From the NCBI GenBank assembly GCA_044221555.1, contig JBGAOY010000009.1, positions 124,001-188,000 on the forward strand: a stretch of 64,000 bases of DNA, written 5' to 3'. The DNA is from JAEUJM01 sp044221555. Its GTDB lineage: Bacteria; Actinomycetota; Acidimicrobiia; Acidimicrobiales; DATDAH01. The translations under genes were made by a program, and so were the position numbers. The notes below the pieces were generated by a model. That model searched no databases. It worked only from the letters and a program-made list of their open reading frames with translations, and was not told the DNA's origin. Positions 1 to 7,847 of the stretch are shown here, piece after piece. How positions within the stretch are numbered: position 1 is the stretch's first letter; every line of letters begins with the position of its first letter.

Positions 1-56
1 CCCGAGACGGCGCAGGATCCCGGTTCGGGCGCACCGCACGGCGGTGCCAGCACCCC

Positions 57-113
57 GATGTCGGCCGCCCCCGTGACGGCGACCCGCAGGGCGGACAGGT
101 CGTGCTCGCCCCG
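57..113 (-). pseudogene. possible acyl-CoA synthetase (FadD-like) fragment
   Basis: Read on the minus strand, this stretch encodes DLSALRVAVTGAADI. I associate that motif with AMP-forming acyl-CoA synthetases of the FadD type. The resemblance stops after this motif on both sides, no start codon or Shine-Dalgarno (SD) sequence accompanies it, and the frame runs off the window edge. It may be a decayed remnant or chance. The assignment rests on memory of one short motif only. Confidence 0.2.
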
Positions 114-158
114 GCCGGCCGGAGGATGGCGCGGCGACGAGGCGCGAGACTGCCCGAC

Positions 159-1238
159 GTGCGGATCGCGACCACCATCCCGACCGGCGACCCTCGGCAC
201 TCGGGCGCCGAGTTCGCCGAGCTCGAGGCGTTGGGGTACGACACCGCGTTCTCGTTCGAGTCGAAACACGACCCGTTCCTGCCCCTCGCGCTCGGATCGG
301 CCACCACGTCGACCCTGCGGCTGGGCACCGCGGTCGCGATCGGGTTCGCCCGCAACCCCATGGTGCTGGCCAACGTCGGCTACGACCTGCAGCTCATCAC
401 CGAGGGCCGCTTCGTGCTGGGCATCGGCTCGCAGGTGCGGCCCCACATCGAGCACCGGTTCAGCGAGACCTGGTCCCACCCGGCGGAGCGGATGCGAGAG
501 ATGGTGCAGGCCATCAAGGCCATCTGGGCCGCATGGCAGGGCGAGGCCCGGCTGGACTTCCGGGGTCGCTTCTACGACCACACGATCATGATCCCGGCGT
601 TCGATCCCGGCCCGAACCCGTTCGGGCCGCCGCCGGTGTTCACCGGCGGATTCGGGCCGCGCATGACCGAGGTGGCCGGCGAGGTGGCCGACGGGTTCAT
701 CGTGCACCCCTTCCACTCCCCCGAGTCGCTGCGCACCCTCACCCTGCCGGCACTGGCGCGGGGACGCGCCGCCACCGGCCGCCCGGCCGAGGGGCTCGAG
801 GTGGTGCTGGTGACCATGATCGTCACCTGGCCCGACGGCGACGAGGAGGCCGAGGCTCGGGCGCGGACCTCGTTGGCCGACCAGCTGGCGTTCTACGGCT
901 CGACCCCGGCCTATGTGCCCGTGCTGGCCAGCCACGGCGTCGACGACCTGCACCCCGAGCTGAACCGGCTCTCGAAGCAGGGGCGGTGGTCGGACATGGG
1001 CCCACTGATCCCGGAGCATCTGATGGAGGCGGTGGCCGTGATGGGGCCACGCGCCGCCATCGCCGAGCGCCTGCAGGCCCGGATCGCGAGGGTCGTGGCC
1101 GGCGCGGTCGACGAGTCGGGCGCAGCCACCATCGGGCCGGTGACGGTGAGCCTGGTCAACAACCGCAACCCCGACCCCGGCCACTTCGGCGACATCGTGG
1201 CCAGCCTGCGGGACAAGTCGGCCGGCGAGCCTGACTGA
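159..1238 (+). CDS. LLM-class (luciferase-like) F420-dependent oxidoreductase
   Basis: About 359 residues of the bacterial luciferase-like TIM-barrel family; actinobacterial members of this subgroup usually use coenzyme F420. Visible landmarks are the N-terminal strand VRIATTIPTGD, a central GIGSQVRPHIEHRF segment typical of cofactor-binding members, and VFTGGFGPRMTEVAGEVADGF near the middle. The substrate cannot be told. I chose the GTG at 159 because it lies directly before the first barrel strand. In-frame ATG codons at 102 and 126 would add a basic, unconserved tail; the ATG at 126 sits directly on a GGAGG. No operon partner is evident: the next gene starts about 130 bases downstream behind a short ACCGGC-type repeat. 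Confidence 0.85.
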   Translation: MRIATTIPTGDPRHSGAEFAELEALGYDTAFSFESKHDPFLPLALGSATTSTLRLGTAVAIGFARNPMVLANVGYDLQLITEGRFVLGIGSQVRPHIEHRFSETWSHPAERMREMVQAIKAIWAAWQGEARLDFRGRFYDHTIMIPAFDPGPNPFGPPPVFTGGFGPRMTEVAGEVADGFIVHPFHSPESLRTLTLPALARGRAATGRPAEGLEVVLVTMIVTWPDGDEEAEARARTSLADQLAFYGSTPAYVPVLASHGVDDLHPELNRLSKQGRWSDMGPLIPEHLMEAVAVMGPRAAIAERLQARIARVVAGAVDESGAATIGPVTVSLVNNRNPDPGHFGDIVASLRDKSAGEPD

Positions 1239-1368
1239 CCGAATCGCGGGCGCCGCCGGGCCCCAGCGGCTCCGAGGCCGGCCCGATGCAGGTGGGCCGC
1301 ATCGCGGCACCGGCACCGGCACCGGGGCCGAACCCGTGCCGATCACCGGTGCTGCCTACGGTGACGAC

Positions 1369-2331
1369 ATGGAGAGCCAGGTGGTGGTGCTGGGCAGCGT
1401 GAACGTGGACCTCACCGCGGTGCTCGAACACCTCCCGCAGCCCGGCGAGACCGTCAGTGGAGGTGTGCTGCAGCGGGGCCACGGCGGCAAGGGCGCCAAC
1501 CAGTCCGTCGCCGCGGCCCGCGCCGGCGCCTCGGTCCGGTTCGTGGGCGCGGTGGGCCAGGACGCCGACGGCGACGACGTGCTCGCCACGCTGGCCGCGG
1601 AGGGAGTGGACGTGGCGGCCGTCCGCCGGGTCGACGCGGCGACGGGCACGGCGCTCATCTGTGTGGACGCCGCGGGTGAGAACCAGATCGCGGTCGCACC
1701 GGGGGCCAACCGCCACGCGTCGGCCACCGATGTCGACCTGACCGGCGCCGCGGTGGCCATCGCCCAGCTCGAGGCACCGCTCGACGCCGTCGCCGCCTTC
1801 TTCGGCCGCGCTCGTGCGGCCGGCGCCCGCACGATCCTCAACGCGGCCCCGATCCACCCCGGTGCCGAGGCCGCGATCATCGACCTGCTCGACGTGGTCG
1901 ACGTGCTGGTGGTGAACCGCCACGAGTTGGCCGCGCTGACCGACCACGGCACCGCCCGCGACGCCCGCCCCGCCGGCGACGTCGGCGCGCTCGCCGCGAC
2001 GCTGGTGCGGGGCACGCCGGGCCGCACCGTGCTGGTCACCCTGGGCGCCGGCGGCGTGGTGCACGTCGCCCCGACCGGTGAGGTGGACACGGTGGCGGGC
2101 CACCCGGTCGACGCCGTCGACACGGTGGGCGCGGGCGACGCCTTCTGCGGTGTGCTCGGCGCCGCGCTCGCCGCGGGGTACCACCCCACCGACGCCGTCC
2201 GCCGGGCCAACGCCGCGGGCGCGCTCGCCACCGTGGCCGCGGGCGCCCGCTCGGCGCCCACCGCCACCGCCGTCGACGCCCTGCTCGCCCTCACCAGTGC
2301 CGACCCCCCGGGCCGCGGAGCCGAGCAGTGA
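1369..2331 (+). CDS. rbsK: ribokinase (PfkB family sugar kinase)
   Basis: 320 residues, the normal length for ribokinase. It would phosphorylate D-ribose to ribose 5-phosphate with ATP in the cytoplasm. The PfkB signature GGKGAN lies at about residues 39-44, an NAAP motif near the middle, and the catalytic anion-hole motif TVGAGDAF (aspartate base) near residue 255. The nucleoside hydrolase gene follows 91 bases downstream on the same strand, so together they would release and capture ribose from nucleosides. The ATG at 1369 is chosen because MESQVVVLGSVNVD begins at the family's usual N-terminus; a GTG at 1336 adds 11 residues. Confidence 0.88.
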   Translation: MESQVVVLGSVNVDLTAVLEHLPQPGETVSGGVLQRGHGGKGANQSVAAARAGASVRFVGAVGQDADGDDVLATLAAEGVDVAAVRRVDAATGTALICVDAAGENQIAVAPGANRHASATDVDLTGAAVAIAQLEAPLDAVAAFFGRARAAGARTILNAAPIHPGAEAAIIDLLDVVDVLVVNRHELAALTDHGTARDARPAGDVGALAATLVRGTPGRTVLVTLGAGGVVHVAPTGEVDTVAGHPVDAVDTVGAGDAFCGVLGAALAAGYHPTDAVRRANAAGALATVAAGARSAPTATAVDALLALTSADPPGRGAEQ

Positions 2332-2422
2332 CCACAGACCCCCGCTGCCCGACACGATGCCCAGCGTGCTCGGCGCAGCGACACCGCCGAGACACGGGAG
2401 ATCCGACCCCAGAGGAGAAGAC

Positions 2423-3367
2423 GTGAACGTGACCGCGCCCCCGGCAGTGATCGTGGACTGCGACCCGGGCCACGACGACACGGTCGCCCTGATCGTGGCC
2501 GCGCGCCACACCGACCTGGTGGGCGTCACCACGGTGAGCGGCAACGCCCCGCTGGTCGACGTCACCCGCAACGCCCTGGCGGTGACCGAGCTGTTCGGCA
2601 TCGACGTGCCGGTGCACGCCGGCGCCCACCGGCCGCTGGTGGCCCCGGCCCGCCACGCGCCGGCGGTGCACGGCGAGAGCGGGCTGGGGGGCACGTCGCT
2701 GCCGCCACCCACCCGCAGCGCCGGCGCCGGTCACGCCGTCGACTACCTCATCGAGGCCACTCGGGCTCGCCCGGGATGCTGGCTGGTGCCGGTGGGGCCC
2801 CTCACCAACATCGCCCTGGCCCTGCGCCTCGATCCGACCATCCTCGATCGGGTGGCCGGCATCTCGCTGATGGGCGGCGGCGCCACCATCGGCAACGTCA
2901 CCCCCACCGCCGAGTTCAACGTGTGGGCCGATCCCGAGGCGGCCGCCATCGTGTTCGAGGCGAGTGACCGGGTGCCCGTGCGGATGGCCGGGCTCGACGT
3001 CACCCACCAGGTGCGCATGACCGCGGACGACGGCGACCGGCTCCGGGCGACCGGTGGCGCCCGGGGGGCCTTCCTCGCCGACGTGCTGGCCTACTACGGC
3101 CGCAAGGGACGGGCCGGACCGGCCGACGAGGGCAGCCCGATGCACGACCCGCTGGCCGTCCTGGCCGTCTCCCACCCCCACCTGTTCACCCACCAGCGCC
3201 GGCCCGTGCACGTCGAGCTCGCCGGTGGCACCCGGGGCATGACCGTGGTCGATCGCCGGCACCACGCCCCCACCGACACCGCCACCTGCGACGTCGCCGA
3301 GGCCGTCGACGCCGCCACTGTACGCACCCTGATCCTCGACACCCTGCTCGCCGCCTGCGACGGCTGA
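2423..3367 (+). CDS. inosine/uridine-preferring nucleoside hydrolase
   Basis: 314 residues. This family hydrolyses the N-glycosidic bond of ribonucleosides to free base and ribose. The Ca2+-binding signature DPGHDD is at residues 14-19, and the C-terminal metal/active-site motif MHDPLAVLA is present at about residue 240. The GTG start at 2423 has a strong SD (AGAGGAG at 2411-2417); longer in-frame extensions run into rbsK coding sequence. The position behind rbsK implies nucleoside salvage. A perfect hairpin follows the stop codon. Confidence 0.9.
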   Translation: MNVTAPPAVIVDCDPGHDDTVALIVAARHTDLVGVTTVSGNAPLVDVTRNALAVTELFGIDVPVHAGAHRPLVAPARHAPAVHGESGLGGTSLPPPTRSAGAGHAVDYLIEATRARPGCWLVPVGPLTNIALALRLDPTILDRVAGISLMGGGATIGNVTPTAEFNVWADPEAAAIVFEASDRVPVRMAGLDVTHQVRMTADDGDRLRATGGARGAFLADVLAYYGRKGRAGPADEGSPMHDPLAVLAVSHPHLFTHQRRPVHVELAGGTRGMTVVDRRHHAPTDTATCDVAEAVDAATVRTLILDTLLAACDG

Positions 3368-3378
3368 CCGCGCGGACC

Positions 3379-3410
3379 GAGACACCACGCCGGCGGCGCC
3401 GAGGTGTCTC
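3379..3410 (+). terminator. hairpin behind nucleoside hydrolase gene
   Basis: GAGACACC (3379-3386) and GGTGTCTC (3403-3410) form a perfect 8-bp stem 11 bases after the stop codon. The interior is also GC-rich and self-complementary. There is no U-tract, as is usual in this genome. Confidence 0.5.
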
Positions 3411-4236
3411 CGCGACTGCGGGTGGCGCGGGCGCCACCGAGGCCCGACCCTCGTTGCCCTCTCGAGCGCGGCATCGCCGCCGAGAAGGAGCGAAGAGTGG
3501 GGTTGGCGGCTGCGCCAGATCTCGCGGCCGGCACGTCTTCGCGCCGTTCCGCCCGCGACGCGCCGATCCGGACCCAGACGAAGGGCTTCTCGGGGAGGCG
3601 CCGGGTCAGATCCGGCTGCCGCAAACCCGACGAGATGAGCGGCCACGTCCGCGATCCTGCGACACCCTGACGAGAGCTGTCGGAAAGCGCTGGTCAGCGA
3701 CGCTGACGGCCAGCCACCGGCCACGCAGCGTGGCCAGACACGAGCCGCCCTCGGGTTCTTCGTGCACCAGACCCTGGCCCGCCCGGTCTGGTGCACAAGG
3801 AAAGAAGCCGGTCCTCGCGGCGTCCCCGAGATCGGTTCCGTGACCTGTTCTCTTGGCCACGCAACGTGGTATCCGGGTCGATCGGGGCGGTACGGCACCA
3901 CCAGCACCCCTTCACATGCGGGTCTTGTCGTGCGGCGACATCGGTCCCTCGTGCCGCCGCCTGCCCTCCGCCGCCCGCCCTCCGACTCTTGGCCGTGGGC
4001 CGGGGATGGGCCGAACGCGGTGCCCACCGGGCCCGCCGTCACGAAACTCGAGGCAATGGCGTCATGGCGTCGAGTTCGAGAACCGCCGCCGGTCGGACGC
4101 GGAGGCTGACGATGTGGCGTTCGAGACCTCGACGAGCGTCGGACCGGCCGACCGGTACCCAGGACGAGATCGGGACCCCGGCACCCCCCGTTCCTTCGCC
4201 TTGGATCGGGCCACCGACCGGCGGCGGCGCGTCGGG
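3411..4236. other. 826-base gap without a convincing gene; palindrome-rich centre
   Basis: All six frames are open in places, but none shows a recognisable domain, SD-supported start or family-like composition. Between 3693 and 3869 four inverted repeats follow each other: GTCAGCG/CGCTGAC (3693-3707), GGCCACG/CGTGGCC (3719-3735), a perfect 12-bp stem with an 11-base loop (3762-3796), and CCACG/CGTGG with the same flanking GG (3855-3869). The stretch 3900-4236 shows nothing I can name. Confidence 0.5.
3762..3796. repeat. perfect 12-bp inverted repeat
   Basis: GTGCACCAGACC at 3762-3773 is the exact reverse complement of GGTCTGGTGCAC at 3785-3796, with an 11-base loop. It lies about 400 bases from the nearest stop codon, so it is not an obvious terminator for either neighbour. 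Confidence 0.7.
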
Positions 4237-4806
4237 TCACGGCTCGCGTTCGCGCACCATGTCGAGCAGTGTGCGCACCGTGTTCCAGTTGCGGGCGGTC
4301 GACACGGTGCCGAGCGTGCGCTCGAGGTAGTCGTTGGTGAGCTTCGAGCGCCCGCTGCCGCCGGGGTAGTGCAGGTAGACGTGGCGGCCGTCGACCACGA
4401 ACACGTCGGGCGGGGACCGGTCGGGGTCGAGCGCGGCCACCCGATCGGTCGGCGGCGCCTCGCTCAGGAAGGCCAGGTGCAGCATCTTGGGGTCGAGGGC
4501 GTCGTCGTAGAGGGGGTTGGCGGCGACGGCACGCTCGAGCTCGTCGCCACGGCGCACCAGCACCGGGGTGCGCACGCCGCACTCCTGGTGCACGCGGTCG
4601 CCGAGCGCTCGGGCCACCTCGGCCTCGTCGGTGCCGTTGGCGGTGAACACCACGTTGCCGCTCTGGATGTAGGTGGCGACGTCGCCGAACCCGAGATCGA
4701 CGCACCACGACCGCAGGCCGGCCATGGGCACCTTGCCGTGGCTGCCCAGGTTCACGGCGCGCAGCAGCGCCACGTAGACGGCCAGGGTGGCCGCCGAACC
4801 GGTCAC
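4237..4806 (-). CDS. DUF1697 family protein
   Basis: 189 residues with the whole-length pattern of DUF1697: YVALLRAVNLG at the N-terminus, TYIQSGNVVF at about residue 50, and a C-terminal RNWNTVRTLLDM motif. The function of the family is not known. The GTG start overlaps the stop of the upstream Gfo/Idh/MocA gene by four bases (GTGA), so the two are translationally coupled. A longer in-frame reading upstream is arginine-rich shadow sequence. Confidence 0.85.
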   Translation of the reverse strand: MTGSAATLAVYVALLRAVNLGSHGKVPMAGLRSWCVDLGFGDVATYIQSGNVVFTANGTDEAEVARALGDRVHQECGVRTPVLVRRGDELERAVAANPLYDDALDPKMLHLAFLSEAPPTDRVAALDPDRSPPDVFVVDGRHVYLHYPGGSGRSKLTNDYLERTLGTVSTARNWNTVRTLLDMVREREP

Positions 4807-5807
4807 GGGGTGGGCTGCCGCGGCTCGACGCCGGCGGCCCGGTAGATGGCGTCGATCACCGCCATGTTGGCGACGGCGTCGTCCACCCCGGTGGGGAACG
4901 GCGCGCCCTCGCGCACGGCGGCGGCGAACGCGCTCAGCTGGTACGAGTAGGTCGTGCCCGGCCACTTGCGTTCGCGGCGGGTGGTGCCACCGGCGGCGAC
5001 GGTGATCCGCCCGAGCAGGTGCGGCATCAGCGGGTTGCGCACCTTCAGCGTGCCCTCGCTCCCCTCGGCCCGCAGCCAGATGGCGGCCAGGCGGTGCGAC
5101 CACATCGAACAGGTGATGGCCCCGGTCGGCCCCGAACCGGCGCCGAGCGCCGGGAACCGCAGTTGCGCGCTGGTGGCACGGTCGACGCCGCCCCAGCCCT
5201 CGCTCGACGTGGCCGAGACCACCTCGGGCTCGGTGCCCGCCACCGTGCGCACCATGTGGATCGGGTAGCAGCCCGCGTCCATCAGGGCCCCGCCGGCCAG
5301 GGGGATCGACCAGCGGATGTCGCCCTTGCGAGGCAGGGGGAAGCAGAAGCTGGCCGCCACGTGGCGCAACTCGCCGATCTCACCGGAGCGCACGATCTCG
5401 AGCACCCTGGCGGCCAGGGGGTGGTACCGCCAGTGGAACGCCTCCATCACCACCCGGTCGGACGCCCGGGCCACCTCGGCCACCGCTCGAGCCTCGTCGG
5501 CGTTGGCCGTGAATGGCTTCTCGCACAGCACGTGCTTGCCCGCCCGGAGGGCGGCGACGGTCCAGCGCCCGTGCAGCCCGTTGGGCAGCGGGTTGTAGAC
5601 GGCGTCGACCTCGGGGTCGGCCAGCACGTCGTCGTAGGTGTCGTGCACCCGCGGGATGCCGTGGCGGTCGGCGAAGGCCTGGGCCCGCTCGCGTGAGCGC
5701 GCGGCCACCGCCAGCACCTCGACGGTGGGATCTGCCGCGGCCGGCTTGACCAACGCGTTGGGGGCGATGGCGGCGGCGCCGAGGATCGCGAATCGGAGGG
5801 GAGCCAT
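4803..5807 (-). CDS. Gfo/Idh/MocA family NAD(P)-dependent oxidoreductase
   Basis: 334 residues. The N-terminal Rossmann fold begins FAILGAAAIAP and carries the family's catalytic CEKPF motif near residue 95, followed by the Gfo/Idh/MocA C-terminal domain. Members oxidise or reduce sugars, inositols or related polyols; the substrate cannot be told here. The ATG at 5807 is preferred over an upstream in-frame start that adds 14 basic residues. The gene is first in a two-gene unit with the DUF1697 gene (GTGA overlap). Confidence 0.88.
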   Translation of the reverse strand: MAPLRFAILGAAAIAPNALVKPAAADPTVEVLAVAARSRERAQAFADRHGIPRVHDTYDDVLADPEVDAVYNPLPNGLHGRWTVAALRAGKHVLCEKPFTANADEARAVAEVARASDRVVMEAFHWRYHPLAARVLEIVRSGEIGELRHVAASFCFPLPRKGDIRWSIPLAGGALMDAGCYPIHMVRTVAGTEPEVVSATSSEGWGGVDRATSAQLRFPALGAGSGPTGAITCSMWSHRLAAIWLRAEGSEGTLKVRNPLMPHLLGRITVAAGGTTRRERKWPGTTYSYQLSAFAAAVREGAPFPTGVDDAVANMAVIDAIYRAAGVEPRQPTP

Positions 5808-5874
5808 GACCGTGAGCTTCGCCCGTGCACGACGGCACGTCGAGCGCACTGCCCGATCCGGTACCCGCCCGCCT

Positions 5875-5902
5875 TTGCGCGGGTGGTTCGCCTGACTAGC
5901 GT
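5875..5902 (+). promoter_or_regulatory. promoter TTGCGC-N16-TAGCGT, leaderless start
   Basis: TTGCGC at 5875-5880 and TAGCGT at 5897-5902 are 16 bases apart. The GTG of the lipoprotein gene lies eight bases behind the -10 box, so transcription would begin at or beside the start codon. Confidence 0.5.
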
Positions 5903-5910
5903 CACCGCTC

Positions 5911-6837
5911 GTGCCAGCTCACCTTCTCTCTGCGTCGAGCACGGGCGGCCTCGTTGCATCGAGTCGGGACAACCGCCGTCACCGCCGGATCCGTCTGACC
6001 CTTGTCGCCCTCGTCGCCGCGTCCGCCCTCCTCGCCGCCTGCGGGGGCGGCGGCGACGACCAGAGCACCGACACCACCACCGGCGTCTCGGCGCCCAAGG
6101 TGGCGGCACGCGTCCCGCTGTGCGCGGGAGAGGTCACCGACGGCGGCACCCCCACCCCCGAGGTGGAGCGGCTGGTGGCCAACCTGATCCGCCAGGCCAG
6201 CCTGCCCGAGGCCGAGCCCTACGACGACTACGCCCTCGTGTGCGACAACACCGGCGTCACCACCGTCGAGGCGCCCGTCGCCTACCGCAACATGGAGCCG
6301 GCGCCGCTGGCGCCGCTGCAGACCGCCATCCGGGTGTCGCCCGACTTCTCGGCGCGGGTCGAGGACGAGCCGATCATCAACTTCTTCGCCGCCCCGGTGG
6401 GCGGCAGCCAGTTCCCCACCCAGCCGGGGTTCGGCACGATCATCCAGCAGTCGGCCGACGGGTCGCTGTCGTCGGGCACGCGCGACCCCCGCGAGGGCGA
6501 GACCATCTCGGAGGAGTGCGCCGCGTTGCCGATCCGTGACATCGCCACCGGTGACTTCACGGGGCGGGCGCAGTTCTTCGTCAACTGCGGCGACGACCAG
6601 CGGGCCTGGGTGCTGGTGGCGGCCACCCCCGACAACGCCGACCCGTACTTCATCCAGGTGGTGGCCGAGGTGCTCGACACGGCCGACGCCGAGGCCCTGG
6701 GCCGAGCGCTCACCACCATGCATGTGGACAAGGACGCGTTGGCGGCGGTGACCGCCGCGGCCGAGCCCGCCCCGGCCCCCGACGCCACCACCACGACCGT
6801 CGCGGGCGCGGCCACACCCACGACCGCCACCCCCTGA
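5911..6837 (+). CDS. secreted lipoprotein of unknown function
   Basis: 308 residues. A basic N-terminus (RDNRRHRRIRL) is followed by a hydrophobic helix ending in the lipobox LLAAC at about residue 44, so the mature protein should be lipid-anchored outside the membrane. A Thr/Asp-rich linker follows, then a domain I do not recognise with paired cysteines (LCAGE, LVCDN, SEECAALP, FVNCGDD). The tail is a Pro/Ala/Thr stretch. No SD precedes the GTG at 5911; a TAGCGT -10 box eight bases upstream suggests a leaderless mRNA. Confidence 0.7.
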   Translation: MPAHLLSASSTGGLVASSRDNRRHRRIRLTLVALVAASALLAACGGGGDDQSTDTTTGVSAPKVAARVPLCAGEVTDGGTPTPEVERLVANLIRQASLPEAEPYDDYALVCDNTGVTTVEAPVAYRNMEPAPLAPLQTAIRVSPDFSARVEDEPIINFFAAPVGGSQFPTQPGFGTIIQQSADGSLSSGTRDPREGETISEECAALPIRDIATGDFTGRAQFFVNCGDDQRAWVLVAATPDNADPYFIQVVAEVLDTADAEALGRALTTMHVDKDALAAVTAAAEPAPAPDATTTTVAGAATPTTATP

Positions 6838-7027
6838 CCGGCCACGACCGCCTGACCGTCGCCACCCAGACCGCCGCCACCCGCTGACCGTCACGAGGCT
6901 CCCGACGATTGCACCGGCTCCCGACGCCAGGTGGCGGGGCGACCAGGCGACCGGCCCCTCGCCGGCCACCCTGGTCGACCAGGCGGCCTACCCGCTGGAC
7001 GACCTGGACGGCTCGGTCGCCGCCCGG

Positions 7028-7753
7028 TTGATCGACGAGGGTCGCCGCAGCCTCGCTCGCCGCGGCCTGGTCGAGCTCCCGGGGTTCCTGCGCCCCGATG
7101 CCGTGGCCCGGCTGGTCGCGGAAGCCGATGACCTCGCCCCGCTCGCCCACCACTCGACGGTGGCGGGCACCGCCTACCTGGCACCGCCGGACGAGTCCTA
7201 TCCGGCCGACCATCCCCGCCGGGCGCTCTGGCCCACGTCGCTCGGCGCGGTGGCCTACGACCGGTTCCCCCGCGAATCGGGCCTCCGGGCGCTCTACGAG
7301 TGGGACCCGCTCCGCGAGCTCCTCCGCCGGCTGCTCGCGGTGACCGCGCTGCACCGCTACGCCGATCCCCTGGGCGCGCTCAACCTGGCCGTGATGACCG
7401 AGGGCGACCAGCTCGGCTGGCACTTCGACCAGACCGACTTCGTCGTGTCGATCGCGCTGCAGTCCAGCCAGGGGGGCGGTGACTTCGAGTGCGCCGAGCG
7501 GGTGCGCGACCCCGGCGACGAGCACTACGACCGGGTGGCGGCGGTGATGGCCGGCGACCCCCAGCACAGGGTGCAGGTGGTGGCGATGGAGCCGGGCACC
7601 CTGCTGCTGTTCGCGGGCCGCTGGTCGCTCCACCGAGTGACGCCGGTGCGAGGGCCCCGCCCCCGTCACGTGGCGTTGCTGGGCTACGACACCCGCCCCG
7701 GCACCACCAGCTCGGAGGGGCTGCGGCGGGTCCGCTACGGCCGCGTGGCATGA
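7028..7753 (+). CDS. HalD/BesD-like Fe(II)/2-oxoglutarate-dependent oxygenase
   Basis: At least 241 residues. The facial-triad motif HFD (His132, Asp134) sits in GWHFDQTDFVVSIALQ, and the distal iron ligand His202 and 2-oxoglutarate-binding Arg208 in SLHRVTPVRG. True halogenases of this family replace the Asp by Gly; here the Asp is kept, so hydroxylation is more likely than chlorination. The start is odd: family-like sequence (YPLDDLDGSVAARL) continues in frame upstream of the TTG at 7028, but no ATG or GTG exists back to the preceding in-frame stop at 6749-6751. Only CTG 6884, ATT 6908 or CTG 6971 could give the full N-terminus. Confidence 0.72.
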   Translation: MIDEGRRSLARRGLVELPGFLRPDAVARLVAEADDLAPLAHHSTVAGTAYLAPPDESYPADHPRRALWPTSLGAVAYDRFPRESGLRALYEWDPLRELLRRLLAVTALHRYADPLGALNLAVMTEGDQLGWHFDQTDFVVSIALQSSQGGGDFECAERVRDPGDEHYDRVAAVMAGDPQHRVQVVAMEPGTLLLFAGRWSLHRVTPVRGPRPRHVALLGYDTRPGTTSSEGLRRVRYGRVA

Positions 7754-7800
7754 GTCCGGGCCGCGGCGCCATCGCGACCATCGCGACCGACACCGCCACC

Positions 7801-7830
7801 ATCGCCATCGCCATCGCCATCGCCATCGCG
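7801..7830. repeat. hexanucleotide tandem repeat
   Basis: Four perfect ATCGCC units followed by ATCGCG lie between the oxygenase stop and the SD of the fae-like gene. Looser copies continue upstream to about 7770. The position directly before the SD makes length variation a possible influence on expression. Confidence 0.7.
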
Positions 7831-7847
7831 AACAACCAGGAGGCGAC

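Noticed and set aside
3404..4109. Overlapping short plus-strand frames in the 3.4-4.2 kb gap
   Set aside because: They are Arg/Pro/Ser-rich in several frames at once, lack SDs and domains, and run through the palindromes.
7028..7753. Amino-acid halogenase (BesD/HalD activity)
   Set aside because: The iron site keeps Asp in HFD, whereas halogenases of this family need Gly or Ala there to leave room for chloride.
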